Positions 51,345-63,975 of a stretch of 64,000 nucleotides of DNA are shown in pieces (within the stretch, counting starts at the first letter, position 1; each line of letters begins with the position of its first letter). The stretch is from Ulva prolifera (taxonomy: Eukaryota > Chlorophyta > Ulvophyceae > Ulvales > Ulvaceae): positions 10,434,985 to 10,498,984 of the forward strand of contig CM041196.1 in NCBI GenBank assembly GCA_023078555.1, written 5' to 3'. The notes below the pieces were generated by a model that worked only from the letters and a program-made list of their open reading frames with translations, was not told the origin of the DNA and ran no database searches. Both the position numbers and the translations under genes were made by a program.

Positions 51345-54300
51345 ATGCAGGTCTGGGATCAGCTTATCAATGCAATATGCCGTCCTTACAGGTGCGAACA
51401 TGGCTTCTCACCGCAGCTCCACATGCCTGCCATAAAGGGCACGCACTATCCCGGACCACACATAGTAATTCCGGTGGAATGTATATTTTCGGCAGTCGCG
51501 AACGAGGCAAAACGAGGCTGTGATTGGGCTGTACGAAGTACGAGAACCAACAAGGCAATTTTGATATGCAGGATCAGCTACAAGACAGCAGACCTATTTG
51601 GAGGTATGCTCTAAACAAGGCGTTTAGCACATCCGCATAGTGCCTTACTGCTCAGTTATGGCCGTGCGCTGTCACTTGCAATCGACACCATCGCCATGCG
51701 GGTGTCGAGAGGCACTGAAACACTGGAGCGACATCCGCTTACGTCTCTAAGGTTCCCGCTGTGGTCATCAGTGTGGGATGGCGCGCTCTTCATACGCAGG
51801 GCCAATATCTTAGTTGTCATGCGCGACGCTGCGGATCAGTGCTGATGTAGGTATCAACGGGCTCACATCTCTCTCGACGTCAGTGGGCCAAATCAGGATA
51901 AAGAGGCAAGACTTTGTTATTACGAATCGGCGAGATGAAAGGCTGCAGTGCTCCTATTGGGAGCCGGATGACCCGATTGTCACCAGTAAACCTATACCAG
52001 CTGTCGTCTACTGTCACTGCAATTCAGGATCCCGGCTAGACGCTGCAGAAGCGATCAGCATACTACTACCCATGGGCGTACGCGTGTTCTCGATGGACTT
52101 CTCGGTACGTCCTCCGCAACGTGCCGTAAGTGTTTGCTTCACCATTCAGCCCTGCTGTCTCCCGTGATGAGCATTCACGTAAAATAGTTACTGTATATGT
52201 TGTATTTGGATGACACAATCACCACATTTCAATTCCGCAGTCACCCGGCTGAATTCTGCTGCCAGGCCACAGCTGTAAGGCATATCACACTTGCTTCAAA
52301 CAGTAGCTCCCACATCAAACAACTTATGTGCATTCAGCGCTGCTGTCAGTCGCCTTGACCTGAGAGTCCACCACTCCTGCCCTTCATTCATACACTCATT
52401 CTATCAACATCTGTACACCCATCTACAATGGGCCAGAGTACCGCAGGGATCCGGCATTTCAGAAGGAGAGTATGTGACGCTCGGCTCCCACGAGGTGGAG
52501 GATCTAGAGGTACTGGTAGAGTTTATTCGCGGCGGGGGCCACACGAGCGTCATCGCGTTGTGGGGCCGCTCGATGGGAGCCGTCACGTCGTTGCTCTACT
52601 CCGAGCGTGACCCCTCTGTCGCGGCTCTAGTCCTCGACTCCCCGTTCTCGCGCCTCACGGACCTCATGCGGGAGCTCGCAGAGGAGCAGAAGATCCCTCT
52701 CTGGGGCATGCTCGGGGGCACAGCGCTACGGCTCATGCGGCGGTGCGCTCCCCATCATGAGGCGCACCTGCTGCTTTGGGCTCCTGTGGGGGGGTCCCTT
52801 TGGAATGATAATGGGCTTGAGAGTCCTCCAGAGAATGCTTTTGGCAGGCACTTGCAGTTTGGATACTAACGGGCTACTACGTGAGCATGCTCTTTGGCAC
52901 CTGCAGGCACACCAAGCATGGCACACTTGCAATGCTGCCATGTGTGAAATCGGGGTATCGCTCACACATCTGCGGTCCCTCATACCGGCTGCTTGCATGG
53001 AAGCGCGGAATCGCTCTCGTTTGCACACAGCCTTGCAATGTTGAGCTGTACGAGTCCAGGTCATGTGCATGCGTGTTCTGTGTGTGGCAGACAGTCCAGC
53101 GATCTACAGTGCTTGCCACAAGCAGCATGCTGCTGGATTCCATGCCTGGACCTATCCGAAACCCCCCCGTCGGCCGATCCGGCAGATGTGGGTCCTTCCC
53201 CCCGCTGCCTGCTTCCCTCGGCACCAGCTTCAATCTTCGGGATGCAGTTTCCGACAGCCGCGCATGCCGACGCAGGTCGGTGAAGAAGCGCGCCGGCTTC
53301 GACATCAACGAGATCGCGCCCCTGGATGCCGCGCCGCAGGCGCACGTTCCCGTTTTCTTCGGCCACGCCTCGGGGGACACCTTTGTGCGGCCTCACCACA
53401 GCGAGCGGCTGTTCGAGGCGTACAGCGGCGACAAGGAGCGCATGGTCTTTGAGCACTGCGACCACAACTCCCCGCGGCCGATCGAGTACTACAACGCCGC
53501 CGCGGGGTTCCTGTCGCGCGCGCTGCGCGTGCCGTTTGAGGCCGCGATGCTGCAGTCGGTGATGAGTGAGGCGAGCATGCAGCTGCCCGGCATCGAGATG
53601 GGTGCGCCGCTGCCGCTCTTGCGCGCCGCTCAGAGCTGTGGCCCCTCTTGTGCGACGCTCATTGCTGTGGGCCTTCATTTGCGCAGCTTCGATCTGCATC
53701 TCCAGTGCGCCGCGCTGAGCTGAGGCAGAGCTTGTGCGCCGCTTGCGTGCCGCTCATTGCTGTAGTCCCTCCTGCGCGAAGCTTAGAGCTGCAGCCCGTC
53801 TTGTGTCCCGCGCTGAGCCGCGGCCTCGCGATTACCTGGGGTGTATCGTGTCAGCAGTGGCATGCATGCTCCTTGCTAGAGCGTGCGCAGGTTTCAGTGG
53901 CACGGCGCTGTGCTTTGGCACACGGTCACATGAACCAGCGCTATTGCGCGGCACTTGTCGCTGCCCCGGGCCACTGCAAGCCCTACGCTGCATGCAACGC
54001 GTGTTCCACCACTGCGGCAGCCCTGCTGTCGACATTATGCTCACGGGACTTTCCGAGCACGCCAGGTCCACACACTCTCATGCTCCCGGATGCGATATGC
54101 AGGACAGACGCACCCAATCTCGCCGTTTGGGCCGACGCGTGCATTCAGCGACTTTGGGGAAGCTGACGGTGCCGAAGTCGACTACGAGCTGCAGCAGGCG
54201 CTTGCGCTTTCCCTCGAGAGCTGCTCTGTCACAAGCAGCTCGCCTAACGCACGTGCCGCTGACCCCGCGACAGCGGCGATGGCCGCGCTGGTTGCGGGCG

Positions 54301-55217
54301 CGGGCCCGGCGGCTGGCACAGCCGGGCCGGCAGCCGGCCGCCCGCGGGGCGGGATGGAGGCAGCGTGTCAGAGCGGGCGCGAAGCGCTGCCTGACGCAGC
54401 GCCTACGTCGCGACCTTCCGCCGATGGTGCGCCCTTGAGTTATGATGACTTGCGCCCTGCTTGCCATCGCCACTCAGGCGTGCACTGCAAACTGCAGTTC
54501 TGCAGGATTTTTCCTCCGCGACCTCTGATCAGGAGACCTGTGATGCATGTCATCTGTTCAGTTGCAAGCGCAACATAGCCAGGAAAGCGTTCTGAAAAAA
54601 ATTCTGTTCACAACTCTGCCCGTGTCAGCAAGGCCTCCACAAAACTTCTGTGGCAGCTACACTCGATTTTGTGGGCCAGAATTCCACAGTAGTTGTGGTG
54701 TACAGAAGTGCACCCTCTTTTGTGTTGACTGTACATGTGCATCTGGTGAATGCCCGAGACTCACGATGGAGGCGCCCAGCAGCATAGCCGGGCATGTGCA
54801 GGGAATGGTGCAGCGGAGCTTGACGGCGGCCTAGCGCGCAAGTCAACGCGAGTCGATGGTGGGGTCAAGACGCTGCTGCGCCAGATATCGCCACTGACGT
54901 CCGATCGCCAAGCGCGCGTAAGCGCCGTGCTCGGCACACAGCCGCTGCAGGCACGTCCAAACAAGGCGAAATTTGGCAGCCGCGCAGCGGAGCTGCAGCT
55001 GGACAGCCCCTTTGAGGCGCGGGCGGCGATACCGGACCCGCCGTCCGCGCGGGGAAGTCAATCCGGCGCGAGCAGTTGCTCGCGTGGCCGCCCGGGGCAC
55101 GTTGGGGCAACGCCGGAGGACGGCGACGCAGTGGTGACGCGGACGGCAACAAACACATTCATGCCAGATGATTGTGTTGCCACAGGAAGTGTTGCAGCGT
55201 TGGGCCGGCATGCGTGA
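51345..55217 (+). CDS. Alpha/beta hydrolase with C-terminal ubiquitin-interacting motif
   Basis: Serine hydrolase of the ABHD17/Bem46-like group; plant relatives share the sequence order seen here. Seven exons (51345-51391, 51572-51603, 51851-52104, 52447-52742, 53276-53601, 54103-54426, 54802-55217) join in phase to 564 residues. The second is a 32-nt microexon. The N-terminal DQLINAICRPYR matches the plant N-terminus. The nucleophile is S153 in GRSMG, the acid D244 in GHASGDTF and the base H273 in DHNSPRP. The oxyanion segment reads HCNSG (82-86), where relatives have HGNSG. A ubiquitin-interacting motif (about 343-358, ending YELQQALALSLES) follows, then about 200 residues of low-complexity tail. 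The substrate is unknown; relatives include protein depalmitoylases. First two exons and the tail are less certain than the core. Confidence 0.9.
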
Positions 55218-57108
55218 CAATGTGCCCTAGGGTGTTGGAGGGGTATATCATGCATGTGTCAGGAACGGGGATGATAATGTGTCACTTTTAGCTGTGCAGT
55301 GTGTGTACAGGGAATGCTGGGGGTGCTTGTAGCTGCCGAGAACATGTATGCGGTTGTGGTGCGATGGGATCCCAATTGCATTTGTGGGTGCCCCTAGATT
55401 CACGTGCTTGCCGCATTTGCCTGTCCTAGGTCTGAATTTCAGGACGGGTTAAGGCACATTGTTGCGATGTATGCCTTGTAGCGGGCGATGAGAATTGCAC
55501 AGATTGTGCGCCCTCTGCCGTGGCTTGGGGTGCACAGCGTCTGATCAATGCTAATGGTTACATTGGCGTGCATTGTCGGCATGTCTGTGGGTTCCCGCCG
55601 TGCAAATTTCCTTACATCTTCGTGATGCTGTTGTCGCTTTCGAGGCATGCTTGATGTGATGCGATCGCTAGTTTGATTAGTGGGGCTCGAACAATTGATG
55701 GGGTCCGATATATGATGCTACTAGCATACCTTTTGCCACGGCAATATCATGATTGCACCGTGCAACTGCAACTGCAATTGTTGCTGCATTGCAAATGGAG
55801 GCTGCAATGAAGTGGAAGGAACATACATATCCGGACGAACCAAGTGCCGGGTGCCCCTGCTTTTCAACACTGTTGTTTTACAACTATCATGTCAATTGGT
55901 TGTGAATCTTCGAAAGAGTTCTGTGAGTCTCGATGGAGCTCAATCGGCCGAGCTGGTACTGATACGTGATGTGCACAGACATCAACATGTGTACATAATG
56001 ATGCTACCGGTCGGATATTGATATCTGCCGTTTGCACTATGTCGAGGGACAGTGGCGTAGGTGATTACACAAGAGGCAGTTGCGTTACCTCGAGAATAGT
56101 GTATTTACTTCAAGAGATCAGCGGTATTACACGTCACCGGGATTGTTTCCGCCGTAATCGTTCTCTTGAAGATGCTCAGACGTATCATTGGTATCAGTGA
56201 CTTGTATTCTTTTAACAATTATGAGCTCGAGCAAACGCACCGAAACATACGCTGATATGGAGCTAGGCGCATCCGCGCCCGCGCATGTTGTAATGGCCAA
56301 GTCTGTTTCCTCAGAAGCACACGTGTACATATTCCAGATATGCAGGCTCCAATTGTGGATACATGTGTATGTATCTCAGGCAAGTGGCCTGCTAGCGTGT
56401 GCCAGCCGAAAGTATACCAAAGATATCAGAGGCGATTCATACCTCAGAGTGCCAGCCTGTACCACGTCACAGCTGTGCACATGAGCTGCATGCATACAAC
56501 TACACGCGCATAATTTCACTTGCCCAAAAGTGCGACCAGCATCTCTCAGCGTGTGTAATCTCGCATGCCGATCCCATATACCATGCCACATTGTGCCACA
56601 GACTTTTGGAAGTTCAAAGTGCCAGCACAGTACGTGACACGTCATGCATGAGGCGCATGTATACCCCTGGACGGCGCTTGCGCACGCCAAGGGTGTAGCG
56701 GCAATGACAATGCCAGCCATTCTACGTCCGCGTCTCCATGCAGAACGACCTTGCTGCATTGGATTGACAGCGGATGATACATGGCAAATCCCAATGCCCG
56801 CAGAAGATCGCCAGATCTCGCGGGATGCTACACCCTGATCCTTACAGAGATCAACGAGCAGTGCGATCCCACAGTACCACAGAGCTATCCGTAGCGCTAG
56901 CGAGGACAGCACAAAGCAGGGATGGGCTTGAAAACATATATTCCAAGTGTTGCTGTGATCGATTGGGGCACGTCTTTTCAAGTCATTCCACTGTGTGCAG
57001 CGTTGTTACCCTTGTCTTTCTCTGCAGTCGTTTTCTGTACGCTCGCTAGGCTGCCCAGCTCCCTGCGCTACCCGATCAGTCAACATGTATCGGTGATCGT
57101 TCTCTGCC
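55218..57108. other. Spacer right of the hydrolase gene
   Basis: I see no recognisable gene. The sequence is AT-richer than the coding parts of the window. Confidence 0.45.
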
Positions 57109-57925
57109 ATGGCCGATCCTAGCGAGCATAGTCAGTTTTATGCATCTGTCGTGCAGCCCCCGGATGGCGATGGCGTTCCTCCCGACCTCATCCAGCTGTC
57201 AGGCTTCGACGCTTTGCAAGCAGTAGAGCGTGCCTGGCCATAGCCCTCCTGCTGACGATTACGAAGGCTTTCTTCGAAGCTACTCGGTGCTCGTCTATCG
57301 AGGTGCGAAAGTCGTACGGCCAGGCTTCCCGCACCATGCTCCAGATGCTCGTCCCAAGCACCACTGACCAGGCGCCCCCTCCGTTCGAAGCTCTTCGACG
57401 AAGATCCCATCTGATGGGTGATCAAGTGCGCGAGTAGCTACGAGCAGCCACTGCGATGACCTGCACCTCCAACTGGGGTCCACCTGTGGGCTGCGCACGC
57501 GATCTTCTCTCCGTAAGGCGATGGCCTTCTATACCTAGACTGGTGGCGCCCTCGCTGCCGCCATTATGGACTTCGTATACTCCTTCTCAACAGATGCAGC
57601 TGCCTAGGCCACTGTATGGCTGCACTGCTCTGTGGACCACTCCCTCCAGGACTTCCCTGCCCGCGCCTTGCGCGTCACGTCACAACACGCGCAAAGCACC
57701 AGCTCCAGCCCCGCGGCCATGGTGTCGCAGATGGCCACCCTCGCCGTCAGCGCCATTGAGCCGATCGTACGGTCCATGTAAACAACAGCGTCTAGCTTAC
57801 CTGGGATTACAGCGAGCTACTTCGAGGAGCAGTTGTTCCGCGCGACATCCCCGCAGGTGGCATCAGCTCCCGCGCTACAGTACGCCGGCATCGTGCGATC
57901 GAACTTGGTACTGTCATTAACACCC
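57109..57925 (+). pseudogene. Broken reading frame, unidentified
   Basis: Three protein-like stretches follow each other in three different frames. The first runs from ATG 57109 for 44 codons (MADPSEHSQFYASVVQPPDG) to TAG 57241. The second (KAFFEATRCSSIEVRKSYGQ onward) ends at TAG 57435. The third (from about 57500, AAAIMDFVYSFSTDAAA, then VDHSLQDFPARALRVTSQ) contains TAG at 57536 and 57605 and ends at TAA 57779. A fourth piece (TASYFEEQLFRATSP) follows. The pattern suggests a decayed gene, perhaps gag-like from a retroelement, but I recognise no domain. Confidence 0.4.
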
Positions 57926-60900
57926 CACACATCACAGCCGACCCGAGGGCAACCTAGTTCTGATCTTCTGATTATTTATTTGCGTCCATATAATTTCCTT
58001 TATCTGATGCGGTTCGTGGTGATGCATGCGCCGAGCGAAAGTGGCATCACTACGTGTGCAACGTTTTGAACAAGCGCGTCATGCACGAAACTATCCGAGG
58101 CCCAAGTGATCAACATTTGTCCAAGGGGTGTACACGTGAGGTGTCTAGCAGAAGAGCTCCGTGGGGGCTTGTTGCCTCCGGATGTAGTGCAGTGATGGGC
58201 TTTCGTCGCGGTACGAAGACCCCTTGCCGACAGTGTGACAAGCAGAAAATACGCAATACGCTACGACAGCGTGTAAGTAGTACGCAGAAGTAGATGGCAC
58301 CCCATCTGGACGGAAGAATGTGTGTCCAGACCTAGCAAGCGCAGGTGCAAATACCCGTGGCGCCCCCTGCTTGGCTGGCCTCACCGAGATGCCGCGCAAT
58401 CGCGAGCACCCACCAGAGATCCCGAATATGCAAGGGAAATATGTATGTTGTGGTTGATATTCGTCAGAGCTGGTGCTGCGTTGATATTACGGAGTGCCCG
58501 GGCTGGGTGTGTGAGCAGCGGTGTATGCATGTGCCAATGAAGGATGCACCATAAGCCCGCTGTGGCGTGGCATGGTTGCAGGCGCGTGTGACGCTGATGG
58601 CTCGGTACGAGTGCTTGTTGGGCAGCATCTCGGTAGGAGGACAGATAGGTGTCATCGTCCGTGATTAGTGTGTTGCTGGACGTGGTGTGCGCCGCTGAGA
58701 TGGCTGTAGACGCGTCAAGCGCGTGGCTGTTAATGTCGCAGCGTTCAAGGTTGCACTGCATGCTTCGAGCATGGTGCAATGTTCGAGTTGTGACCAGACG
58801 TATTGTGGTGAACGGTGTTGCCCGAACCTCATGTATTCGTCTTACACGCATTTGGAGTGTATATTGTGGGTTGTACTTGGACATGCAAGGGTCGCGTCCG
58901 CGAGCATGCATGCATCCTAGTCAGCGAGTGACAGCATATGTGTTTGGCTGATATTTTCTGAGTGCCAGTGTGAGATGTACGCCTCACAACACAAACCCTA
59001 CAGCCAGAATACAGTATTGGTGTATGCGAATAGTGGGATGCGCGATGAATCACTTCGACTTGCTCACTACCCAATGTGCACAATGTTCAACGAGCGTGTA
59101 AACAGACAAAAACACTGTCGGTCTTGCAATCGGGATGTCTATGTGCGGTGGCTGGAGCAGCTATTCGGAGCACGTGTGTGTTCAGAGTCTGAACTTCAGA
59201 CATTCTTGCACTCCACACAATGTGCATGCTCAAACATTGACATTCTCACACCTTGTGGACAATATGCTACTGACACATGTACATCTCCCGCGATGGCTTT
59301 GTGAGTAGGCCATGGTACCGCGTCATCACCCCAACATATACTACACTCTAACCTCCGTCTATTTCGCCGATCCTGATGCAAGCTGGGTCAACTTGTCATT
59401 GTCAACCTGATGTTTTGTTGTATGAATTTGGACCACATGTGGCCTGTGCCGATGTAACATGCATGAGCCCAACGCGGACGGCATCTTATATAATTGAAGA
59501 GAGTCTTTTGTTGTGGCTGTTTTAACCCATACACTATATTCTGTAATGATGGCACGTTGTGCCAAGCCCACCGGGCTGCCGGAGCGGTGGCGGTAGTGTG
59601 ATGGCGGGGTGTGAAGAGTTCAGTGCGCTGCTATTGTATGTATTGCCTTTGTGGCTGTGCTTTCCTAGCACGGTGAAAGGGTCGATGGACATGCATAGTC
59701 AGCAGTAACATTGCAAATCTGAGGGTGTGTCATGACAGCGGACTTGTGCAAGGCGTCGGGCATGGAACGCGCAATGCCACCGAATATGACACGGTGGGAG
59801 GTACGGTACATGGTTACACATGCCCATTGAAGCTTCCAGCAAGATCTCCTCTGCAATGTTACGAACGTCGTCTTCGGACGATCGCCAGCAGACCTCATCG
59901 CATGCGTGCCCATCACATCTATCACCAAGCATATCAATCAGACCGGATATTTCGCAGGCAACCGCAATCTCAACCTCAACCTCAGCATAATCATCATCAC
60001 AATAATAGACACAACCACCCACACAAACACAAGCCCCAGCATCCCTACGACACCCCGTTGCTGCATACGCCTTGATGTGAGGCCATTGCTCGAACCGCTT
60101 TTGCCGCGCCGGGTTGCCGTACGCTCCGAATGCGTTCAAGCCTTTGCCGTCGTGCGTCTACGCGGAGGGTCCACCGTGTCAGAATCATCATGACTCGCCG
60201 AAGATACAAACTCTAGAGGGGAGTACAGCACATCTTCTATACAGGTCCCTCAGCCACTTGGCCATCTTCGCGACGGTACGGCGTGCGTGGCCGAGGAGGA
60301 GGGAGCGTGGATGCCTCGTGTTACCAACATAGCCACGATGCGTGCACGTTGACGGACTGGGGGCCACTAGCAGATAAACTAGCACGTGGCCGCTCGTGTC
60401 GTGAATCGTCTTGAGGAAGGTGGATGTTGCCTGGCGCGGTCCGTGGCGGTTTTCGTATGGCAGGTGCTGACGTGAGAGGAAAAGGCAAACGTCGTTTCAT
60501 GATCCTAGAGTCGGTTCTCTTGTGAAGGCGCGTTTGGGCGCTGAAGGCGCGTTTGGGCGCTTGCGCCGCTTCTATCTGCACACCGGACGGATGGACGTGG
60601 TGGCTCCGCCCGTGTCATGTATAGTAGGTGCATGAGTGCGGGGAAGGGTGCATAGGCGGGGCGAGGGGCGTGGCACCATGCATGCATTTTACGTGGAATG
60701 TGAGTGCAAGTCGCAGCGTGCCCGTACAGTGCATGGGGTGGGATTGAAACGGAGGCTTGATCAGGGCACAGACAAAACAGCGACCACGTCAACAAAATTT
60801 GCGCACATTGCTTGAACCTGTCGCAATGACACGATTGGGATCAAGCCCTAACTCATCTTGTGTGCGCCTACAACACCATTCCCCATTACGCCCATGGCTA

Positions 60901-60998
60901 TACGCCCTTCTTCCCGCTCCATGGACTTTACCCGTCGTCATTAGAAACTTTGTATCTGCCATTGGATGACATGCTATTATCGTCACCCAGCAATGCGC
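57926..60998. other. Spacer with short cysteine-rich frames
   Basis: No gene is called. Short plus-strand frames contain CxxC patterns: CRQC near 58220, ECPGWVCEQRC near 58495, CSSCDQTYCGERC near 58780 and CRSC near 59120. The third fits the C-x2-C-x4-C-x3-C half of a MYND zinc finger. A minus-strand frame at 59699-60139 is Cys/Glu-rich with a GAGGTT low-complexity segment. None has support beyond being open. Confidence 0.3.
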
Positions 60999-61046
60999 GT
61001 TGCTGTGTTCCGGCGTTGCTGTGTTCCGGCGTTGCTGTGTTCCGGC
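60999..61046 (+). repeat. 16-bp tandem repeat x 3
   Basis: GTTGCTGTGTTCCGGC is repeated three times without mismatch, about 170 bp outside the inferred end of the retrotransposon. Confidence 0.95.
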
Positions 61047-61216
61047 AATTCCATGCGGATGCATTATTGCGGCACCACGTTGCATTGGCAATAGATGCGC
61101 GTCGCCGCCATGCTCAGAACACTCTGCGCCCCTTGTCAGAAACCGTTGCAGCTTATCAAGTCAGACGCGCAGTCTCAGTTCAGGTCACATCAGGTCAGCC
61201 AGCGTTCCATACCTGC

Positions 61217-61486
61217 TGCGCACAGAGGTAGAACCGAGGAACGCTTCAGAGGGAGATGAGTGCTAATACCGTGAAACAGTAAAGAGAATGGTTACATATC
61301 ACAGTGTGCACATCCTTATATTCACACTGAACACTAAAGGTTACGGCGGGAAACCCTCACAGGATCTCCCTCACTACATCGAGACAATCCCGGCTGGCGG
61401 CTTACCCCTGCACTGGATCCGCGGATCGTCCGTGCATGGGTGCACCTGTCACCACACTGCTGCCCGCAGGCGCATGCATTGTGACA
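61217..61486 (-). repeat. Inferred 3' LTR
   Basis: Directly after the purine tract (plus 61487-61493) the minus strand reads TGTCACAATG, a typical TG start. A plausible CA end lies at 61217, giving 270 bp. Only one LTR is in the window, so the outer boundary is a guess and no target-site duplication can be checked. Confidence 0.5.
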
Positions 61487-61518
61487 CTCCCCCATAAACC
61501 CTGCTACGTTTCCACTAG

Positions 61519-63975
61519 CTAGAGTTTATTACGAACTTCTTGCAAAGCAGGACCGGGCAGCACTTTGGTAAACACATCCGCTAACTGATCAACAGTGCCA
61601 ACCCATTCTACCTTAAGTTCATCCATCTGGACATATTCCCGCAAGTCATATTCTCGCAAATGCCGCACACGAATGTGCTTGGATCTGTCAGTGGACACAG
61701 CATTCACAGCCAAGATATTGGCGCTCTTATTGTCACCCCACAGAGTCGGCTTGTGTGGGACAAGCTTCACGTCGAGAAGCAATTGCTTCATCCACATCAG
61801 CTCGTTGGCAGTTGCACTCATCGCGATGAGCTCAGCCTCTGTTGTATCCCCAGCCACTATACTCTGCTTCTTCGAACGCCAGAGAACACAGTTCCCATAC
61901 ACCCGAACAATCATACCAGACACACTCTTCAGATCTGCAGAATTCGCGAAATCTGCATCTGAAAAAGCCTCTAGTAAACACCCGTGCCCCTCAGAGCCTA
62001 CAAAATTTATTCCTAAATTCTTTGTGGACTGCAGGTATCTCAGAACATGTTGCACGGCAGACCAATGTTCCTTCAGACTACTAGACATGTGCCGGGCCAG
62101 GGCATGTGCCACATAGCTCAGGTCAGGTCGTGTCACTCCTACAATATACTGGATGCTTCCTACATCACTCATGAACCTGGAATGCTCAGCAGCACTGGCT
62201 TTCTCCAGGTCAGGATGCTCTTTCGCAATCCTTAGTTGTTGCCGCGGCACTAAGGGAGTGGGAGATTTACGACAGTCAGACATACTGTATTTGTCCAGCA
62301 GGTTCTGGATTTTAGTACGTTGTGTCATTGTGATTGTTTTGGCCTTTCGATCACGCGTGATCTCTGTGCCAAGTGCCCAAGACAGGTCACCATAAGTCTC
62401 TACCTTCGAATTTTGTGAGAATGACAGTGATGATTTCCTGCAGCCCCGCGGAGCAACTGAAAATAAATAAGTCATCTACCCACAGAAAAATAAGACATCG
62501 ACCAGTTGTTCTGATATAGAGTCCAGGATCACTTTGTGCGCACACAAATCCCAGTTCAGCCAAGACCTTTACTAGAGCTTTATGCCACTCGCGAGCGGCT
62601 TGCTTCAGGCCATACAGAGTCTTACGCAATTTCCATACACGTGCTGTCCTGTCTGTAAAGTACGGGGGCTGTTCAACGAAAACCTCTTCCTCCAGGTCAC
62701 CGTTAAGAAAAGCACACTGTATGTCTATATGCCTTATCTCCAAATCCTCCTGAGCAGCAATAGACAACAACACACGCAGTGTCGCGTAACTACCGACAGG
62801 GGACCAGGTCTCAAAGAAATCAATTCCCTCTACCTGAGAAAAACCACGAGCTACATATCGTACCTTGTAACGCTGAATCTCGCCAGCGGGTCCGCGCTTG
62901 ATCTTGAACACCCACTTGCCCGAGATAGCTTTCTTACCCGCAGGCAGATATCACAACATAAATGTCCCGTGCTCACCCAGTGCTTCCGCCTCCTCCTGCA
63001 TGGCACGCAGCCAAGCATCCCTGTCTGGACCCGCGAGTCCTTCCTTCATAGAAGGCAGATCAGGGTCGGAAGGCTTCTGCTTCCTGGCGGCAGCTACTCT
63101 GCGCGACCCACGACGCTGAGCATTCCGCTGCTCGCCAGACTCCACATGCTGAGGCTTCAGGCCTGCACAGGACACTCCACAGTCAGCCGCGGCTGATGTG
63201 TCCCGATCGCAAGCTGAAACATCAATAGCAGCTACTACTGTCTCACTACTAGCACTTCAGAGCCCGCAGGCTCATGCATATGCACAGCTGCTACATCCGC
63301 AGCCAATGGAACATGGCGTCTGCGTACAAGAGGATTGATTTTTATGCGAGGCAAGGCGGCTGGAATGGCCCTCACCTCATCAGGCAGATCAACCCCGACA
63401 GCGGTTGAGGGGTCCGGGACCTCTCCCCCTAATTCGGACCCGGTCTCCACCTCATCTGGATCATCCTCCCAGAAGGGCCTCGGCGCCTCAGACCCTCGCA
63501 GGGGCTGAGCAACTGTCCCTGCGCCAGGTGCTGAGGCCGCAGCCGAATTACTTCCAGAACGGACCCGCTGAGCCTCCAGATGCTGATGGGCCGTAGCCTG
63601 TTCATCATCTGAGATGGTGTAGTCCATGCGCTGTTCATCGTCATCATCATAGATGCCAGGACCATCGTCGTCCTCATCCATGTCATCATCAGACGCACTG
63701 ACAGACCCTTGAACAGGAAACGCAGCTTCCACACCAGGGTCGTGCAATACAGCGTTGCGCGTATCAACATACTGCGTAGTGCGAGAGGGCACAGCGACAA
63801 GGTGGTGCACTTCACCACGCACACGAGGGGGGACATGGACGTCGGAATGCGCTGCAGCTCTGGAAGTCGCACGCGTGCGATGAAAAGCTACTCTGGCTAT
63901 GTCCGAGGTGGCCCGAGCAGGGTCACGCCGGATTATCTCCGCAGAGGAGCCAGCTCCAAATCGTGGAGAGTACAC
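61519..63975 (-). pseudogene. Copia Pol polyprotein fragment (linker, reverse transcriptase, RNase H), broken
   Basis: The linker (63975-63235) is acidic and ends at stops. Sequence resumes in another frame near 63240, so a frameshift lies there. The frame 63175-62951 holds the pre-RT motif AWLRAMQEEAEAL and meets an in-frame TGA at 62953-62951. Reverse transcriptase continues in the same frame (62911-62387) with YVARGFSQVEGIDFFETWSP, QCAFLNGDLEEEV, LYGLKQAAREWHK and the catalytic VDD. A second frameshift falls between about 62475 and 62387, and RNase H follows in another frame to 61519, with GVTRPDLSYV, FSDADFANS, TEAELIAMS and ADVFTK. Total: two frameshifts and one stop in the visible part. 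Confidence 0.93.

Noticed and set aside
52881-53275. Coding continuation upstream of the fifth hydrolase exon
   Set aside because: The frame is open, but the family alignment jumps from 52742 to 53276 at phase-matched splice sites; the stretch between has no match.
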